NCBI GenBank assembly: GCA_037954665.1
Contig: JBBMOL010000057.1
Span: 2,604,001-2,668,000, forward strand
DNA: 64,000 nucleotides
Reading direction: 5' to 3'
DNA from: Laguncularia racemosa
Taxonomy: Eukaryota > Streptophyta > Magnoliopsida > Myrtales > Combretaceae
A model generated the notes under the pieces. That model searched no databases. It saw only the letters and a program-made list of their open reading frames with translations, and had not been told where the DNA came from. A program made the translations under genes and the position numbers. Positions within the stretch are counted from its first letter, which is position 1. Each line of letters begins with the position of its first letter. Of this stretch, positions 47,401 to 58,587 are shown one piece after another.

Positions 47401-48268
47401 CGTAAACCCAACACAGTCCCCAAACAGCCAAACGCCAGCAGCTGCCAGTTCCCAAATCGAACAAAGATGGGCTAACTGTACTGTAAACCCCAGTCCTTGG
47501 ACAGCCAAACCCCATACCTTAACCTAAAGGCCAAAACCAACAGTGCAACAAGTAGCTAACGACCCAACACAACACCTTATACAGTTACACCAGTAGTCCA
47601 CCGGACCATCGCCACACCACGGCCAGCCACGACCCATAGTTCACACTCCACAACCACAAGCAATGATAAAGAAAAAGAAGATAAATAAATAGGAGGGTGA
47701 CTTATAGTTACCGAGGACGGTCTGGGTCGGGTTCGGGACGGAGGTGAGGCCAGAGGTGATGGAGTAGCAGAGACTGGTCTCGTCTGGTCACGTTCAGGAC
47801 GTCGTCGCCTAGTGAGGAGTCTGATGAGTGAGAGTGATGAAGAGAAAGAGCTGCACGGGAGCATGACACAAGGGGGGTTGAAGGAAGAGAAAGAGAAGAG
47901 CTGCATGGGCACGACATGGGGGAAGACTAAGAGAAAGAGTTGCTAACGGCACAGCCCACAGTCGTCCCATCATCCTTGTCTCGTCGCTGATGTCTATCAC
48001 TATTGGTCAGTCTTCACTCTTTAGGCCGTCGATCACGGTCACTGTCACCTCGCGTCACGTCTGCGGTTTGTCTCGTCACAATGGCTTACTGCATCTACTG
48101 ATTTGCATTGCCTTTTTTTTTGTATGGGTCAGCGGGCCAACCTGCGCCCATAGCAAGTTTTTCGCACCGTGGGCTACGCCTACATGGGCCAAAATTTTTG
48201 ACCAACCTGCAAATTTTTGCGGGCTCTGCGGGTCAGCTCGCTGATTCGCCTCACAATTCCCGGCTCTA
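44479..48268 (-). mobile_element. hAT DNA transposon, full length but inactive
   Basis: The 3.8-kb element begins TAGAGCCGGGAAT and ends with its reverse complement, a 13-bp perfect TIR. An identical 8-bp TSD flanks both ends. Subterminal DNA is rich in GGGTC and GCGGG words, as in many hATs. The minus strand carries remnants of a BED-type hAT transposase. The right-hand (5') 1.1 kb is GC-richer and non-coding. Confidence 0.93.
45110..47155 (-). pseudogene. hAT transposase (BED finger, core, dimerisation), broken
   Basis: From right to left the first block is a BED zinc finger (KCKACGKEYV then HSHGTSSLRRHREKY, about 47,050-46,965). A linker with KFAHEVMVMAIIEYD (46,926-46,684) follows, then the catalytic core (46,432-45,803: RCCAHILYLIIKKGL, VTIRWNSTYLML). 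Next come a DUF4413-like part (KFDKYWSDYSVIFALGAVFDP) and the C-terminal dimerisation block (ASDVLSIPINTVASESAF near 45,290-45,240; NKYRSS and CNWLYGF near 45,210-45,140). This is the order of plant Ac-like (RICESLEEPER/DAYSLEEPER type) transposases. Stops and frame changes between blocks inactivate it. Confidence 0.9.
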
Positions 48269-48276
48269 GTTCTAAA
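48269..48276. repeat. 8-bp TSD GTTCTAAA, right copy
   Basis: Identical to 44,471-44,478; directly follows the right TIR. Confidence 0.9.
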
Positions 48277-49508
48277 TCCCATATACATTTATGATCTTTT
48301 TTGTTCTTTATTTTTTAAATAAAATTTAGACAAAAATTTTAGTCATTGAATTTTATTAGGGTATCATTCCCCATTATAGATCTGTCTTTTTATACAATAA
48401 TTGCTCATATGTTGCTTAAAACTAAAATATTAAATTTTGGAAAGAGAAAGAAACCTTCTGAACAAATATCCTAAATATGGATTGTATTATTTAGCTTTTT
48501 AAAGTTGATTTCAACGCTAAACTTAAGTTAAAATCAAAACTTCTCATCAAATAAAGCCTAGAATTAGAAATAGTTTTGGAAAGCACAAGATATATTAAAC
48601 AACTAAGCTAACTTTCCAAGATAAAAAAAAAAAAGAGTAAAAACATGATGGATTCCATTTTCATAAGTTGAGCTTAAGACTTAACATGGAGCAAAAAATT
48701 GAAGGTTTGCTTGGGCGTAAATCATTCCTTGGCAGTCAACACGAAAAAATGATTTTTATACTAACCAAATTGTACCTACTATACATATAATGGAGATAAT
48801 CTTACTTACCATATCGGTTCAACCCCACTGATGTAGGCATCTTGGTCTTGAAACTCAGAGCTTTCAATTATAATTGTTCTCGCATGCCTCCATCCGTTTG
48901 GATTGTACAATCTCCTAAAGAAGCCTCACATATACAATATTAATTTTACCATGCATCCATATGTATTTTTAATTACTTTTAGCTGATTGGTATTTTAGGA
49001 ATATGGACAAATTGCGTTTATTAGGTACATGAGTATATTTTTATTTAACTTATGTTGTATGCTTGAAAGGAATCCTTCATGAACATTCAAGCCTTTTTGA
49101 TTGATTGCTTAACTTTTCCATTCTTTTCGTTAGCTATATATGTATTTTAAATTTGTCATCCAAAAATTGATTCAGTGAAATATATTGACTTTGATAATAT
49201 ATGATCGAGTGAGTACAAGTAAAATCACATATCTATCATATATATAACCAATAAAAAAATATTTCTAAAAAATTGAATGTTGTTATGGTGGACAAATGGA
49301 TCTATTGGCTTTATTTGAATCGTGCAGTATTGTGTCTCGTACTTGAAATCTAGCATGTATGGCTGTGCACCATGTGCAACGTCAAATTGTAAAATAAGAT
49401 TAAAGATTACTGTGTAGTATATCATTTAGTCAGTATTATGACAATCAATCAGTTTTATGTCTAGAATTTTCTAATTTGTTCTTTGACTTTTGAATATATA
49501 GTAAAAGA
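48277..49508. other. AT-rich intergenic DNA
   Basis: No gene, RNA or repeat recognised between the hAT and the next gypsy element. Confidence 0.5.
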
Positions 49509-49513
49509 GTTAC
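49509..49513. repeat. TSD GTTAC, left copy
   Basis: GTTAC lies next to the left TGACGC terminus and is repeated at 55,264-55,268. Confidence 0.9.
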
Positions 49514-50082
49514 TGACGCAGCGCGGAAAGCGTAAACAACACTAGACCAATTCTAGAATTGGACCTCATGAATAAATAAAGAATAAATCTGAGTTTATTC
49601 CTTGAAAATCTCGACTGCACACAATCGATGAAGCAGAGAACAATCTTCTCTAAAAGTGTATATTGACAAAAGAATAAAAGCTAACCCTAAAAATGACCTA
49701 GCAACTATATATAGTCCTCAGGAAAGTAAGTAAAAAAGGAAATATATATGTACACATGAAAATAAATATATGTATACACATCCGTCATTTGCCTTATACA
49801 CGGTCGTGTATAAGGTTGTGTAGGCTTCTAGGGATACTCCTGACATAACACACGGTCGTGCCTCCTGGCCGTGTATGTTTCTGGGAAAGATCCTGACATA
49901 ACACACGACCGTGCCTTCTGGCCGTGTATGTTTCTAGGAATCATCCTGACATAACACACGGTCGTGCCTCCTGGTCGTGCATGAGGCCTTGTATGTTTCT
50001 GGGAGCTTCCAAACATATTACACGACCGTGCCTTGTAAGAGGCACGCCCGATCAATCCGTGTTAGCTATGATGCCCGCATCA
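49514..50082 (-). repeat. 3' LTR of the 49.5-kb gypsy element
   Basis: On plus it runs TGACGCAGCGCGG to GCCCGCATCA. U3 (about 49,795-50,050) holds a CACGGCCGTG-type array with a 53-bp period (TGACATAACA starts at 49,841, 49,894 and 49,947). The TATA-like CTATATATAG lies at 49,705-49,714, downstream of the array in the element's sense. Confidence 0.93.
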
Positions 50083-53000
50083 TTCTCTCCCACCAATGAA
50101 GAACTCGACCTCGAGTTCTCTTCCGGATATAGAGGGTCGTCATCTGCGTAGAATGGAGATAAGTCAGCTACATTGAAGGTTTTTGAGATCTTCATACTTT
50201 CAGGGAGCTCGACCACATAGGCATTATCATTTATCTTGGTGACAAACGTGTAAGGACCATACTTCTTTGGTTTCCATTTGCTATAAGTGCCCACGGGAAA
50301 ACGTTCCTTCCCTAAGAACACCATCACTTGATCTCCTACCTCAAACAGTTTCTTCTTTCGATGCTTGTCTGTGGCTTTCTTATACTGCTCATTAACCCTC
50401 TCGATCCTCTCTTTTACTTCAGATGCCACAGTTTGGTATTGTTCCGCCAGGTGTTTAGCAGCTACCTTGGATTCTACACCCTTGGGCAGAAGAGCTAAAT
50501 CCAAGGCGTGAGATGGCGCTTTTGTATAGACTACTAAAAAAGGAGATTTCCCAGTAGTTCTATGAATGGAACTGTTGTAAGCGAATTCGGCTTGAGAAAG
50601 CACCAAATCCCATTGTCTTGGCTTCTCTCCACAGATGCTTCGTATTAAGTTGCTAAGGGTCATGTTCGTCACCTCTGTCTGCCCATCAGTTTGAGGGTGG
50701 ACTGTGCTGCTAAAATTAAGGGAAGAATTGAACATGTACCATAGCGTCCTCCAGAAGTGGCTAAGAAACCGGGTATCTCTATCGGAAGTAATTGACATGG
50801 GAACCCCGTGCAACCTAACCACCTCCTTAAAGAATGACTTGGTAACACCGTGTGCATCAGCCATCTTCCTGCAAGGAATGAAGTGAGCCATCTTGGAGAA
50901 CCTGTCTACAACTACAAAAATAGTGTTAGCACCTCGTTGGGTATGAGGCAAACCTAACACAAAGTCTATAGATAGATCCTCCTAGATATTCTCAGGTACT
51001 GGTAGCGGAGTATACAACCCAGTATTATGAGAATGTCCTTTAAATGTCTGACAGACGTAGCACCTTTGCACGATTCTCCCTACATCTCTTCTCAATTGAG
51101 GCCAATGATATCTTACAGCCACTGCCGCTAGAGTCTTATCGCGCCCCAAATGTCCAGCTAGTCCCCCCCCATGTAGGTCCCTAATCAAATTTTCCCTCAA
51201 GGATGATTCGGAATACAGAGTTGATTGCCCTTCATTAAGTAACCCTCCAGGATGTAGTAACTATCATTGGGTTCCTGATTGATACATTTTCTCCATATAG
51301 TCCCGAAATCCGCATCCCCTTCATACAATTCCTTCAGCTACTAAAAACCTACCACCTCAGCCCTCATGGTGACCAATAAATCCGCTCTCCTACTTAATGC
51401 ATCTGCCACCTTATTTTGGACCCCGGATTTGTGCATCAGGCTGAATGGAAACTTTTGCAGAAATTGGATCCATCTGGCATGCATGTCTTTACAGATACGG
51501 GTCTGATTACTCAGGTGTTTTAGGGCGACACAATCCGAGTACAGGATAAACTATTTACCAACCAAGTAGTGCACCCACATCCTTAGAGCTCTGACCACAG
51601 AATAAAACTCTTTATCATAAGTGGACCAGCTCCTCCTGGCTTCATAGAGCTTCTCACTATGGAAGGCCACGAGTCTCTTCTCCTAAGATAACACGGTGCC
51701 AATGCCCATGCCACTGGCATCACAGTCCACTTCGAATAGTTTGTCAAATTCTGGTAATGCCAACATCGGCACACTACACAATCTCTCTTTGAGCACAGCA
51801 AATCCAGACTTAGCTTCCCAATCCCAATGAAACTTTCCTTTCTTCAAGCACTCAGTTAATGGGGCAGCGACCGTACTAAAATGCCATATGAAATGTCTAT
51901 AAAATCCTGCCAACCCCAAAAAGCTCCTCAACTCAGTGATTGTTTTGGGAGTGAGCCAATCTCTAATGGCCCTTACCTTGTCCTCATCCACTGTTATGCC
52001 CTCACCGCTCACTACAAAACTCAAGAACAACAACTTTTTTGACATGAATATGCACTTCTTGAGATTGGCGTAAAGCTTATTCTCTTTCAACACAGTTAAT
52101 ACACTTCTCAGATGCACTAAATGCTCATTCTTAGCCTTGCTATATATTAAGATATCATCAAAGTATACTACCACAAACCTACCTATGAATGGTTTAAGTA
52201 CCTGATTCATTACGCGCATGAAGGTACTAGGTGCGTTGCTGAGGCCGAATGGCATAACCAACCATTCGTACAACCCTTCCTTCGTCTTGAAAGCAGTTTT
52301 CCATTCATCTCCAGGTCTGACCCGAATCTGATGATACCCACTCCTAAGATCTACCTTTAAGAATATTACCGCTCCACTCAGCCTATCCAATATGTCTTCA
52401 ATGCGAGGAATTGGGAATTTATACCCAATTGTGATCTTGTTGATCGCACGACTGTCCACACACATCCTCCAACTACCATCCTTCTTGGGCGTCAATAGCG
52501 CCGGAACGGCGCATGGGCTCATGCTATCCCTAATGAATCCTTTATCCAATAATTCCTGAACCTTCTCCTATAGGATTTCCGTCTCTTTGGAGCTCATCCT
52601 ATAATGAGGGAGATTAGGAAGGCTAGCCCCAGGCACCAAGTTAATGTGGTGTTGGATGTCTTGCAATGGAGGCAATCTTTCTGGTAAATCTTCCGGCACT
52701 ACCTCTATGAACTCTTCTAATACCCCCTTTACTTCCTCCGAAGCCTCTGCACTACCTACGTCCTCTCCCGTATTTTTCACAACAAGAGCATTCATTAATC
52801 GGGATTCTTTGATGTCTTCGGTCATCTCCTTTTCTGACTGAGTGATTGTCAGAAAGGATTTCCCTTCCACCCTTTGTGTCTTAGGTCGTTTATCCGTCAA
52901 TGGTAGCAATGTATATTTCACGCCCTCTTTCTCCAACCTATACTTATTTTCTTTCCCGGCATGTTGGGCATCCACGTCAAACTACCAAGGTCGTCCGAAT

Positions 53001-53119
53001 AGCAAGTGGCAGGCATCTATATCGACGATGTCGCAATAGACTTCATCCCGATATTTGCCTATCGAGAATGGAACCCGACACCTCTCCTTCACCTCAATCT
53101 GCTCCGCTGCCTTAATCTA
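50052..53119 (-). pseudogene. gypsy pol: RT, RNase H, integrase (broken)
   Basis: After the protease region, RT covers 52,549-51,900 (KKDGSWRMCVDSRAINKIT, PRIED, SNAPSTFMRVMNQ, YFDD at 52,154-52,165). RNase H follows (EVDCDASGMGIG near 51,720; KVADALSRRAD near 51,400). The integrase zinc finger is at 51,200-51,050 (GHLGRDKT, CYVC). The core and C-terminus run 50,960-50,052 (DRFSKMAHF, SDRDTRF, DGQTEV, then KYGPYTF and INDNAYVV). The stop is inside the 3' LTR. Nonsense codons include 53,117-53,119, 52,982-52,984, 52,568-52,570, 51,683-51,685, 51,551-51,553 and 50,982-50,984, all TAG. A frame change occurs near 51,220, between RNase H and integrase. Confidence 0.92.
50083..50094 (-). other. Polypurine tract of the 49.5-kb gypsy element
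   Basis: The minus strand reads GGTGGGAGAGAA directly before the TGATGC start of the 3' LTR. It is identical to the PPT at 7,561-7,572. Confidence 0.88.
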
Positions 53120-54668
53120 TCTTATGGTGTAAGGGTTCAGATGTTTTTCTATTTGTAGTTGGAGTCGTTTCACAACCTCTCTCCCGATTATGTTCTCACA
53201 ACTCCCACTGTCAACAATCAGGTTGAATACTCTCCCACCAATTGTGCACCTAGTGCGGAACAGCTGGTGTCGTTGTGAACTACCCTCCTGTTTCGGTGCT
53301 GGCATCATCCTTCTAATCACATAGCTCGGTTCCACTCCATCATTAGCCTCATCATAATATTCATCCTTACCATCCGGTTCACAGCACACTTCCTCCTCTT
53401 CCTCCCTTTCAACAATGTTTATAGTTCGTCGATTCGGGCATTCGTTGGATCGGTGCCCCGGTTGATTACACCTATAACACTTCCCTAGAATCGGTTTGGC
53501 ATATGGATTATTTTGCCTTGGGGTCTTTGCTCTCAAGAGGCTTCTTTCCGTCAACCTTGTCTTCTTTCTTCTCTATACTCCCAGCTAGTTTCTCGACTAT
53601 TCCTCTAACCCTTTCACCAACCACCCGGCTGCCATTGCCAATACTATCATAAACATAATTCCTTTTGCCCCCACCAAGCCTTGCACTCTGTTCTTGAATC
53701 ATCATCTCAGCTCTAAGGGCCAAATTCTTTGCCTCATTGATAGTTTTGAACACAGTTACCTTGATTTTATTCCTAATCTGGGGCTTCAATCCGTCCACAA
53801 ATCGCGCCACCTGCTGACCCTTAGTTTCCCTTAGATCATTCCTCTCCGCCAGCCTCATAAACTCGGCGGTATATTCATGCATCGTCCTCTGCCCCTGACG
53901 ACATCGTTGGTACTGCTGGAAGAGGATTTGCTCATAGTTGAGTGATAGAAAATCTCTTTGCAACAGATTCTTCATGCGGTACCATGTCCTTATAGGTTGC
54001 TTTCCTTCTCTCTGCCTCCGGTTCTGCAAACAATCCCACCATGCAGATGCCCCTCATTTCAGCCTACAAGCAACCAACCATACTCTCCTATCCTCGGGTA
54101 CCTCCATATAGTCGAAAAATTTATCGACTTCTGCAAGCCAATCCAGGAAATCTTCTATATTAAGATTACCATTAAAGGATGGAATATCTACCTTGAGACG
54201 AAAATCACCGCCATCTGTATGATCGTATCCCTGGTGATTTCTTCGATATCTGCCACCATACTCCTGGTCAATTCGGTCATCGACCCCGCGGTATCTGCCA
54301 CCACCAACACCGCCCCTTCTCGGTGGTTGTCCCCTCCTTTGCAGGAATTCACCTTTTTCCTTAGAGGAACTTTCGTCTAGCCTTTGATTCCACTGGTTCG
54401 CGGTTGCAGGTTGACTGATAGGACCACCACGAGCGACTACTACTCCTGGTCGATTCCCAACAACATCCCTGTTTCCGTTGTGGCCCATCACCATGGCGTC
54501 GAAACGTGCAATCAGGTCTTCCAAACGCTGCTCTACGCGCCCGAGTCTCTGTTCCATGGCTTCGACAACCGTCCTTAGAGCCCATTGATTGACTCCTTGG
54601 ACTTCCACATCCCGATCTAGGTCGAGAACGCGACCGCCGTCAACACCGTCGTTAGCTGACATCTCCAC
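53120..54668 (-). pseudogene. gypsy gag and protease (broken)
   Basis: The start at 54,668 lies 14 bases after the PBS. Gag has a leucine-rich N-terminal helix (MEQRLGRVEQRLEDLIARF), an Arg/Gly-rich linker, and the retrotransposon gag core (KVDIPSFNG, YEQILFQQYQRCRQGQRTMHEYTAEFMRL in overlapping parts, VDGLKPQIR). A TGA at 54,054-54,056 interrupts it in frame. A frame change near 53,515 leads into the CCHC knuckle (CYRCNQPGHRSNEC, 53,438-53,479) and the aspartic protease motif VDSGS (DSG near 53,204-53,212). Gag packages the RNA and protease cuts the polyprotein. Confidence 0.9.
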
Positions 54669-54681
54669 AGGAAATTGCCTT

Positions 54682-54693
54682 GCTCTGATACCA
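54682..54693 (-). other. Primer binding site, initiator-Met type
   Basis: The minus strand reads TGGTATCAGAGC two bases after the 5' LTR, an exact initiator-Met tRNA PBS. Confidence 0.9.
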
Positions 54694-54695
54694 AC

Positions 54696-55263
54696 TGACG
54701 CAGCGCGGAAAGCGTAAACAACACGAGACCAATTCTAGGATTGGACCTCACGAATAAACAAAGAATAGTTCTGAGTTTATTCCTTGAAAATCTCGATTGC
54801 ACACAATTGAGGAAGCAGAGAACAATCTTCTCTAAAAGTGTATATTGACAAAAGAATAAAAGCTAACCTTAAAAATGACCTAGCAACTATATATAGTCCT
54901 CAAGGAATCAAGTAAAAAAGGAAATATATATGTACATGTGGAAATAAATATATGTATACACGTCCGTCATCTGCCTTATACACGGTCATGTATAAGGCCG
55001 TGTAGGCTTCTGGGGATACTCCTGACATAACACACGGTCGTGCCTCCTGGCCGTGTATGTTTCTGGGAAAGATCCTGACATAACGCACGGCCGTGCCTTC
55101 TGGCCGTGTATGAGGCCGTGTATGTTTCTGGGAATCATCCTAACATAACATACAGCCGTGCATGAGGCCGTGTATGTTTCTGGGAGATTCCAGACACATT
55201 ACACGACCGTGCCTTGTAAGAGACACGCCCGATCAACTCGTGTCAGCTACGATGCCTGCATCA
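54696..55263 (-). repeat. 5' LTR of the 49.5-kb gypsy element
   Basis: On plus it runs TGACGCAGCGCGG to GCCTGCATCA. It closely matches the 3' LTR, and differs mainly by point changes and small indels in the palindromic array. TATA-like CTATATATAG lies at 54,887-54,896. Confidence 0.93.
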
Positions 55264-55268
55264 GTTAC
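55264..55268. repeat. TSD GTTAC, right copy
   Basis: Identical to 49,509-49,513. Confidence 0.9.
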
Positions 55269-55800
55269 AGTAAATCTTTTAGCTATCCCACATATCTCTA
55301 CAAAATCGTATATACATATTATAACATACAAAAACTATATATCTACTATATACTATAAATAAATAAATAAAGTGCATTGCCGTGTTAAACTTCAGTCATC
55401 CTATTACAAAAACTAAAGCTTTAGTCATCACATATAAAATTGCGTATATTTTACAACACCATAGCGTTTTAAAGAGTTCTACAAAGCAAATCAAACATTT
55501 AGTTTATAAGTTTTCCATATGGTTTTTGTTTGAACCAAAAAGCGAGTAAATTCACCTATTTTTTTTATTTGTCATAATGATATGTGATAAGACAATCAAG
55601 ATCCTGACAATGAAAACTAGAAGAGTGAACTAACGCATTAGGCGAAACCGTTATATGTTACTACCTGATTTTCTTAATTCTTACACTTTTTATTTTTATT
55701 TGTAACTTATTTATTCATTATAGAATTGCAAATTCTATTGTGAATTTAATATAATTTGATTCAATATATGCTGATAGTTGATATTAGAGCTTAACTCAAT
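55269..55800. other. AT-rich DNA, no gene seen
   Basis: No recognisable coding or paired repeat sequence. Confidence 0.45.
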
Positions 55801-55859
55801 ATTGATTGAGTTTAAAGATCAATGGTTGAGAATATGACAAGTCAAACAAGTAAAGCACC

Positions 55860-56860
55860 TTGCCTTTGCTTACTGGAAATACAAGATGGAAACTTTCATT
55901 GAAGTATCAAATTATGAGACATGAGACATTATTGCTACAGAAGATAAAAATTAAGAGGAGATATTAACAATTCAAATAAGAAAAAGAACATAGAAGCAAA
56001 TTTGAAAGAAAAAATATCAGCTACTTGCAACAATTGTTCCTTTGGAACTCTTATGTAATCTCATCATTCAATATAACCAAAGAAATTTGGGATGCATTTT
56101 GTGAAACACATAAAGAAATGGATACCATCAAGAACATCAGAATCAACTCTCTTATGTAGTAGTGTGAGTTATTTAGAATGTTACCTAGAGATGAGATCAA
56201 ATACCTTTGGAAGGCTCATAGCAATCATAAATGAGTTGTTATCCTTAAACAAGAAAATCATTTATTAAGATTTAGTTCAAAAAGTTCTAAGCATTTTACT
56301 AAAAAGCATGAAATCCTAAGAAAATAGTAATTGAAGAAGCTTATGATCTAACTATACTTTCATTTAGTCAACTTAGAAGCAAGTTAATGACCAATGAAAT
56401 AGATGCACTCAAATTAAAAAGTATCGAAAACAAAAGTAAGGCAGTTGCATTCAAAGCAATAGAATCAAAAGAAGGCTTTGATGATGAATCAACCAATGAA
56501 GATGAGCAAGTTACAATATTAGCATAGAAATTGAATAGATTGCTCAAAAAGAAAGATAAGAAACCTATCAATTATAAGAAACCTAACAAAAATGCAAGTA
56601 AAAGTAGCAGTAAAAAGAAAAAAGAAAAGGGAAAAGAAGAATTTACTATCTTATTAATACAAAAGCCTAAACACATCAAATATAAATGCCCAATTCTTAC
56701 AAAAAGGATAAAGAAGTATCAAGAAAAGAAGAAGTAGTCACTTATAACTACTTGAAGAGATCTTGAAAAATATAAAAACAAAGCAAAAGAATTGGAAAGG
56801 GAAGATGAAGAAGCCTATCTTTATTTAATGGTAAACTTTAAGAATAACTCTAATTTAGAT
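55860..56860 (+). pseudogene. Decayed SIRE/copia-like gag relic
   Basis: Fragments in several plus-strand frames match a UBN2-type copia gag. Visible pieces are YWKYKMETFIEVSNYET (55,871 on), LSFSQLRSKLMTNEIDALK (about 56,357 on) and a Lys-rich segment with a ruined zinc knuckle (KPKHIKYKCP, about 56,665-56,695). The same blocks occur in the SIRE-type gag at 36.8-38.6 kb. Stops and frame changes are frequent. No LTR is found on either side, and 56,860-57,225 shows nothing that I recognise. Confidence 0.75.
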
Positions 56861-57229
56861 TCCAAATCTATATTTGTCCCATTTATTTACAAAACACTTT
56901 GTCTTCATATTTCTCTTTTATGGATCATAGTTACATTACGCTTGCCTATTACCATATGACTAATCTATCCCATTTGTTTATCTCCCATGAAACTTTTTTC
57001 TACAAGTGAAAAAGTATTGCGGCAGTTGAAAACATACCTCCCATCACTTATCAACATTTCATTCGTTTGTTCGAAGAAATTGTTTAAAAATTTACCTTGC
57101 ATGTTCCAAAAGCTCTCTTATGGTCTGAGCTGTTTGTCTAAGGACTCAAATTGTAATATTACCTTTTGGTGTCTCTTATTGTGAATTCTAGGATTTCAAC
57201 ACAAGTAATTGTGAATCTCTATTATAATT

Positions 57230-57769
57230 TGATACGAATCACGCTCACGTGTGACGAAACCCAATACCAATACATTCGGAATTACAACCCAAGATGCCAA
57301 AACAAACAAGTGGAACCGCGACCCATTGCCTATAGGTGAGGCAAGAACCTTGGTATATTCTATTAACATCACAATCGGGATAAAAGACCGATTGATAAGT
57401 CGGGATGAATGCCACGGAAGAAATCCGATAAGTTCAAGAGAAGTTCTTTAGAGAACCAAGAGAGGAATTCTCTCAAAATGTGTTATTCAATCTTGTATGT
57501 GTGTTCTATGTTCTGTTTTCAACCCTAGCAGCTTATATTAGGGTTTACAACTCGTAATAACAAAAGCCCAAAATGACATAACATCATAAAGTCGCGGAAA
57601 AATAACAAACAGGAAATGAAAGCCGGCGGCATAGGAGCCGACGTAGTAGCCGGCGTAGGATGTACGCCGGGTATAAAGGCCGGCGGCATAGTAAGCTGGC
57701 GTAGTCCTTCTGTCGCGCGCGAATTGCAACGCCGGTTTAAGGCCGGCAGTGTTTAAGCTAGCGTTGTCA
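57230..57769 (-). repeat. Gypsy-type LTR fragment with GCCGGC array
   Basis: Read on minus, an LTR-like block starts near TGACAACG (57,769) and ends CGTGATTCGTATCA (57,230). It contains a run of GCCGGC/GCCGGCG words (about 57,620-57,745) and an R-U5-like region. A pol C-terminal remnant lies just upstream on the same strand, as expected for a 3' LTR. Boundaries are inferred from TG...CA only, and no TSD was found. Confidence 0.5.
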
Positions 57770-57772
57770 AGG

Positions 57773-57958
57773 CTAGTAGCTTTGACCTCCTATGCTTTGA
57801 TCTCCTTGAATGACTTGTACAAATGCAAGTTCATTCTCATGGTTGCTCCAATCCTTTCTGGCTTCTTGGACATCATTTATTAACTCGTTAAGTGTTTCCT
57901 TGAATCGTTTCGCTTGAGTTCTTGTGATCGGTCCAAGTGACACTTCAAGAGGATCCAC
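57773..57958 (-). pseudogene. Gypsy pol C-terminal remnant
   Basis: A 61-codon frame contains LGPITRTQAKRFKETLNELI. This GPxTRxxAKxFKE pattern is common at the extreme C-terminus of plant Ty3/gypsy polyproteins. Nothing of integrase remains further right, so the element is truncated. Confidence 0.5.
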
Positions 57959-58185
57959 ATTCCACCTTCAGGCTTGGCTTCCATCATGTCTCTCATCATA
58001 ATCCAAACTCAAGGGAAGAACCTAAAGTGATAACAAAAAAGAATAATTTGAAAGAGAATTATCTAAAAAAGGATTACCTTTCGAGTGAAAATTATTTTGA
58101 GTGAGCAATCCAAAATAAACTAACATGAGCACTAGCTTTTAAAGAAGGGTGACAATATTACAATCTTCGGTAAGATAATAGTATG

Positions 58186-58580
58186 TAACAACTTTTGAGA
58201 AACTTTGGCTGAATGCCTTTTCATAATTCATGTTCAAGTATATATATACATTAGGAGGATATCTTTCCAAGCAACTAGATCTTACAAACTAGGAAAACAA
58301 ATCTTCCTCTACTAAAATATACAATACAAAATATACATGCCATATTTACAAACTAAGTCACGAAACAAATATCTAAATATTCATGGCCGTGTTACACGGT
58401 CGTGCCTTCTAGTCGTGTATGTTTTTGGTAACTACCTGACACAATACACGGCCGTGTCTTCTGTCCATGTATCCGGTCGTGTATGTTTCTGGGAGGTACT
58501 TGACACAACACACGGCCGTGCCTTTTGACCGTGTATCCAGCCATGTATGTTTCTGAGCTTCCAGACATTCTTGATTGATA
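58186..58580 (-). repeat. Probable 3' LTR of the copia element
   Basis: The minus-strand PPT-like TGAGGGGGGA (58,581-58,590) precedes TATCAATC, probably the LTR start with its second base changed from G to A. A CACGGCCGTG array occupies U3 (about 58,383-58,560). TATATATA lies near 58,241-58,252. The far end is placed at TGTAACAAC (58,186 on plus) from the TG...CA rule and is uncertain. Confidence 0.5.
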
Positions 58581-58587
58581 TCCCCCC

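Larger units (their letters stand above)
49514..55263 (-). mobile_element. Complete Ty3/gypsy retrotransposon, direct LTRs
   Basis: A 5.75-kb minus-strand element has 568-569 bp direct LTRs, an initiator-Met PBS, a PPT, a gag-pol in the order gag, protease, RT, RNase H, integrase, and TSD GTTAC on both sides. Integrase follows RNase H, which identifies Ty3/gypsy. Integrase motifs (VDRFSKMAHFIP, SDRDTRFLSHFWRTLW) fit the plant chromovirus-like group. I see no chromodomain after integrase. It is a close relative of the 4.6-8.2 kb element: same U5 tip, same PPT, similar protein. Stops and two frameshifts inactivate it. Confidence 0.95.

Noticed and set aside
47577..48268. Ser/Pro/Arg-rich minus-strand ORFs at the right end of the hAT
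   Set aside because: Overlapping frames of low complexity inside the element's 5' non-coding region; no link to the transposase blocks.
49795..50050. Regularly spaced palindromic repeats resembling a CRISPR array
   Set aside because: The units are inside an LTR of a plant retrotransposon, spacers are themselves repeats, and no cas genes exist in this eukaryotic sequence.
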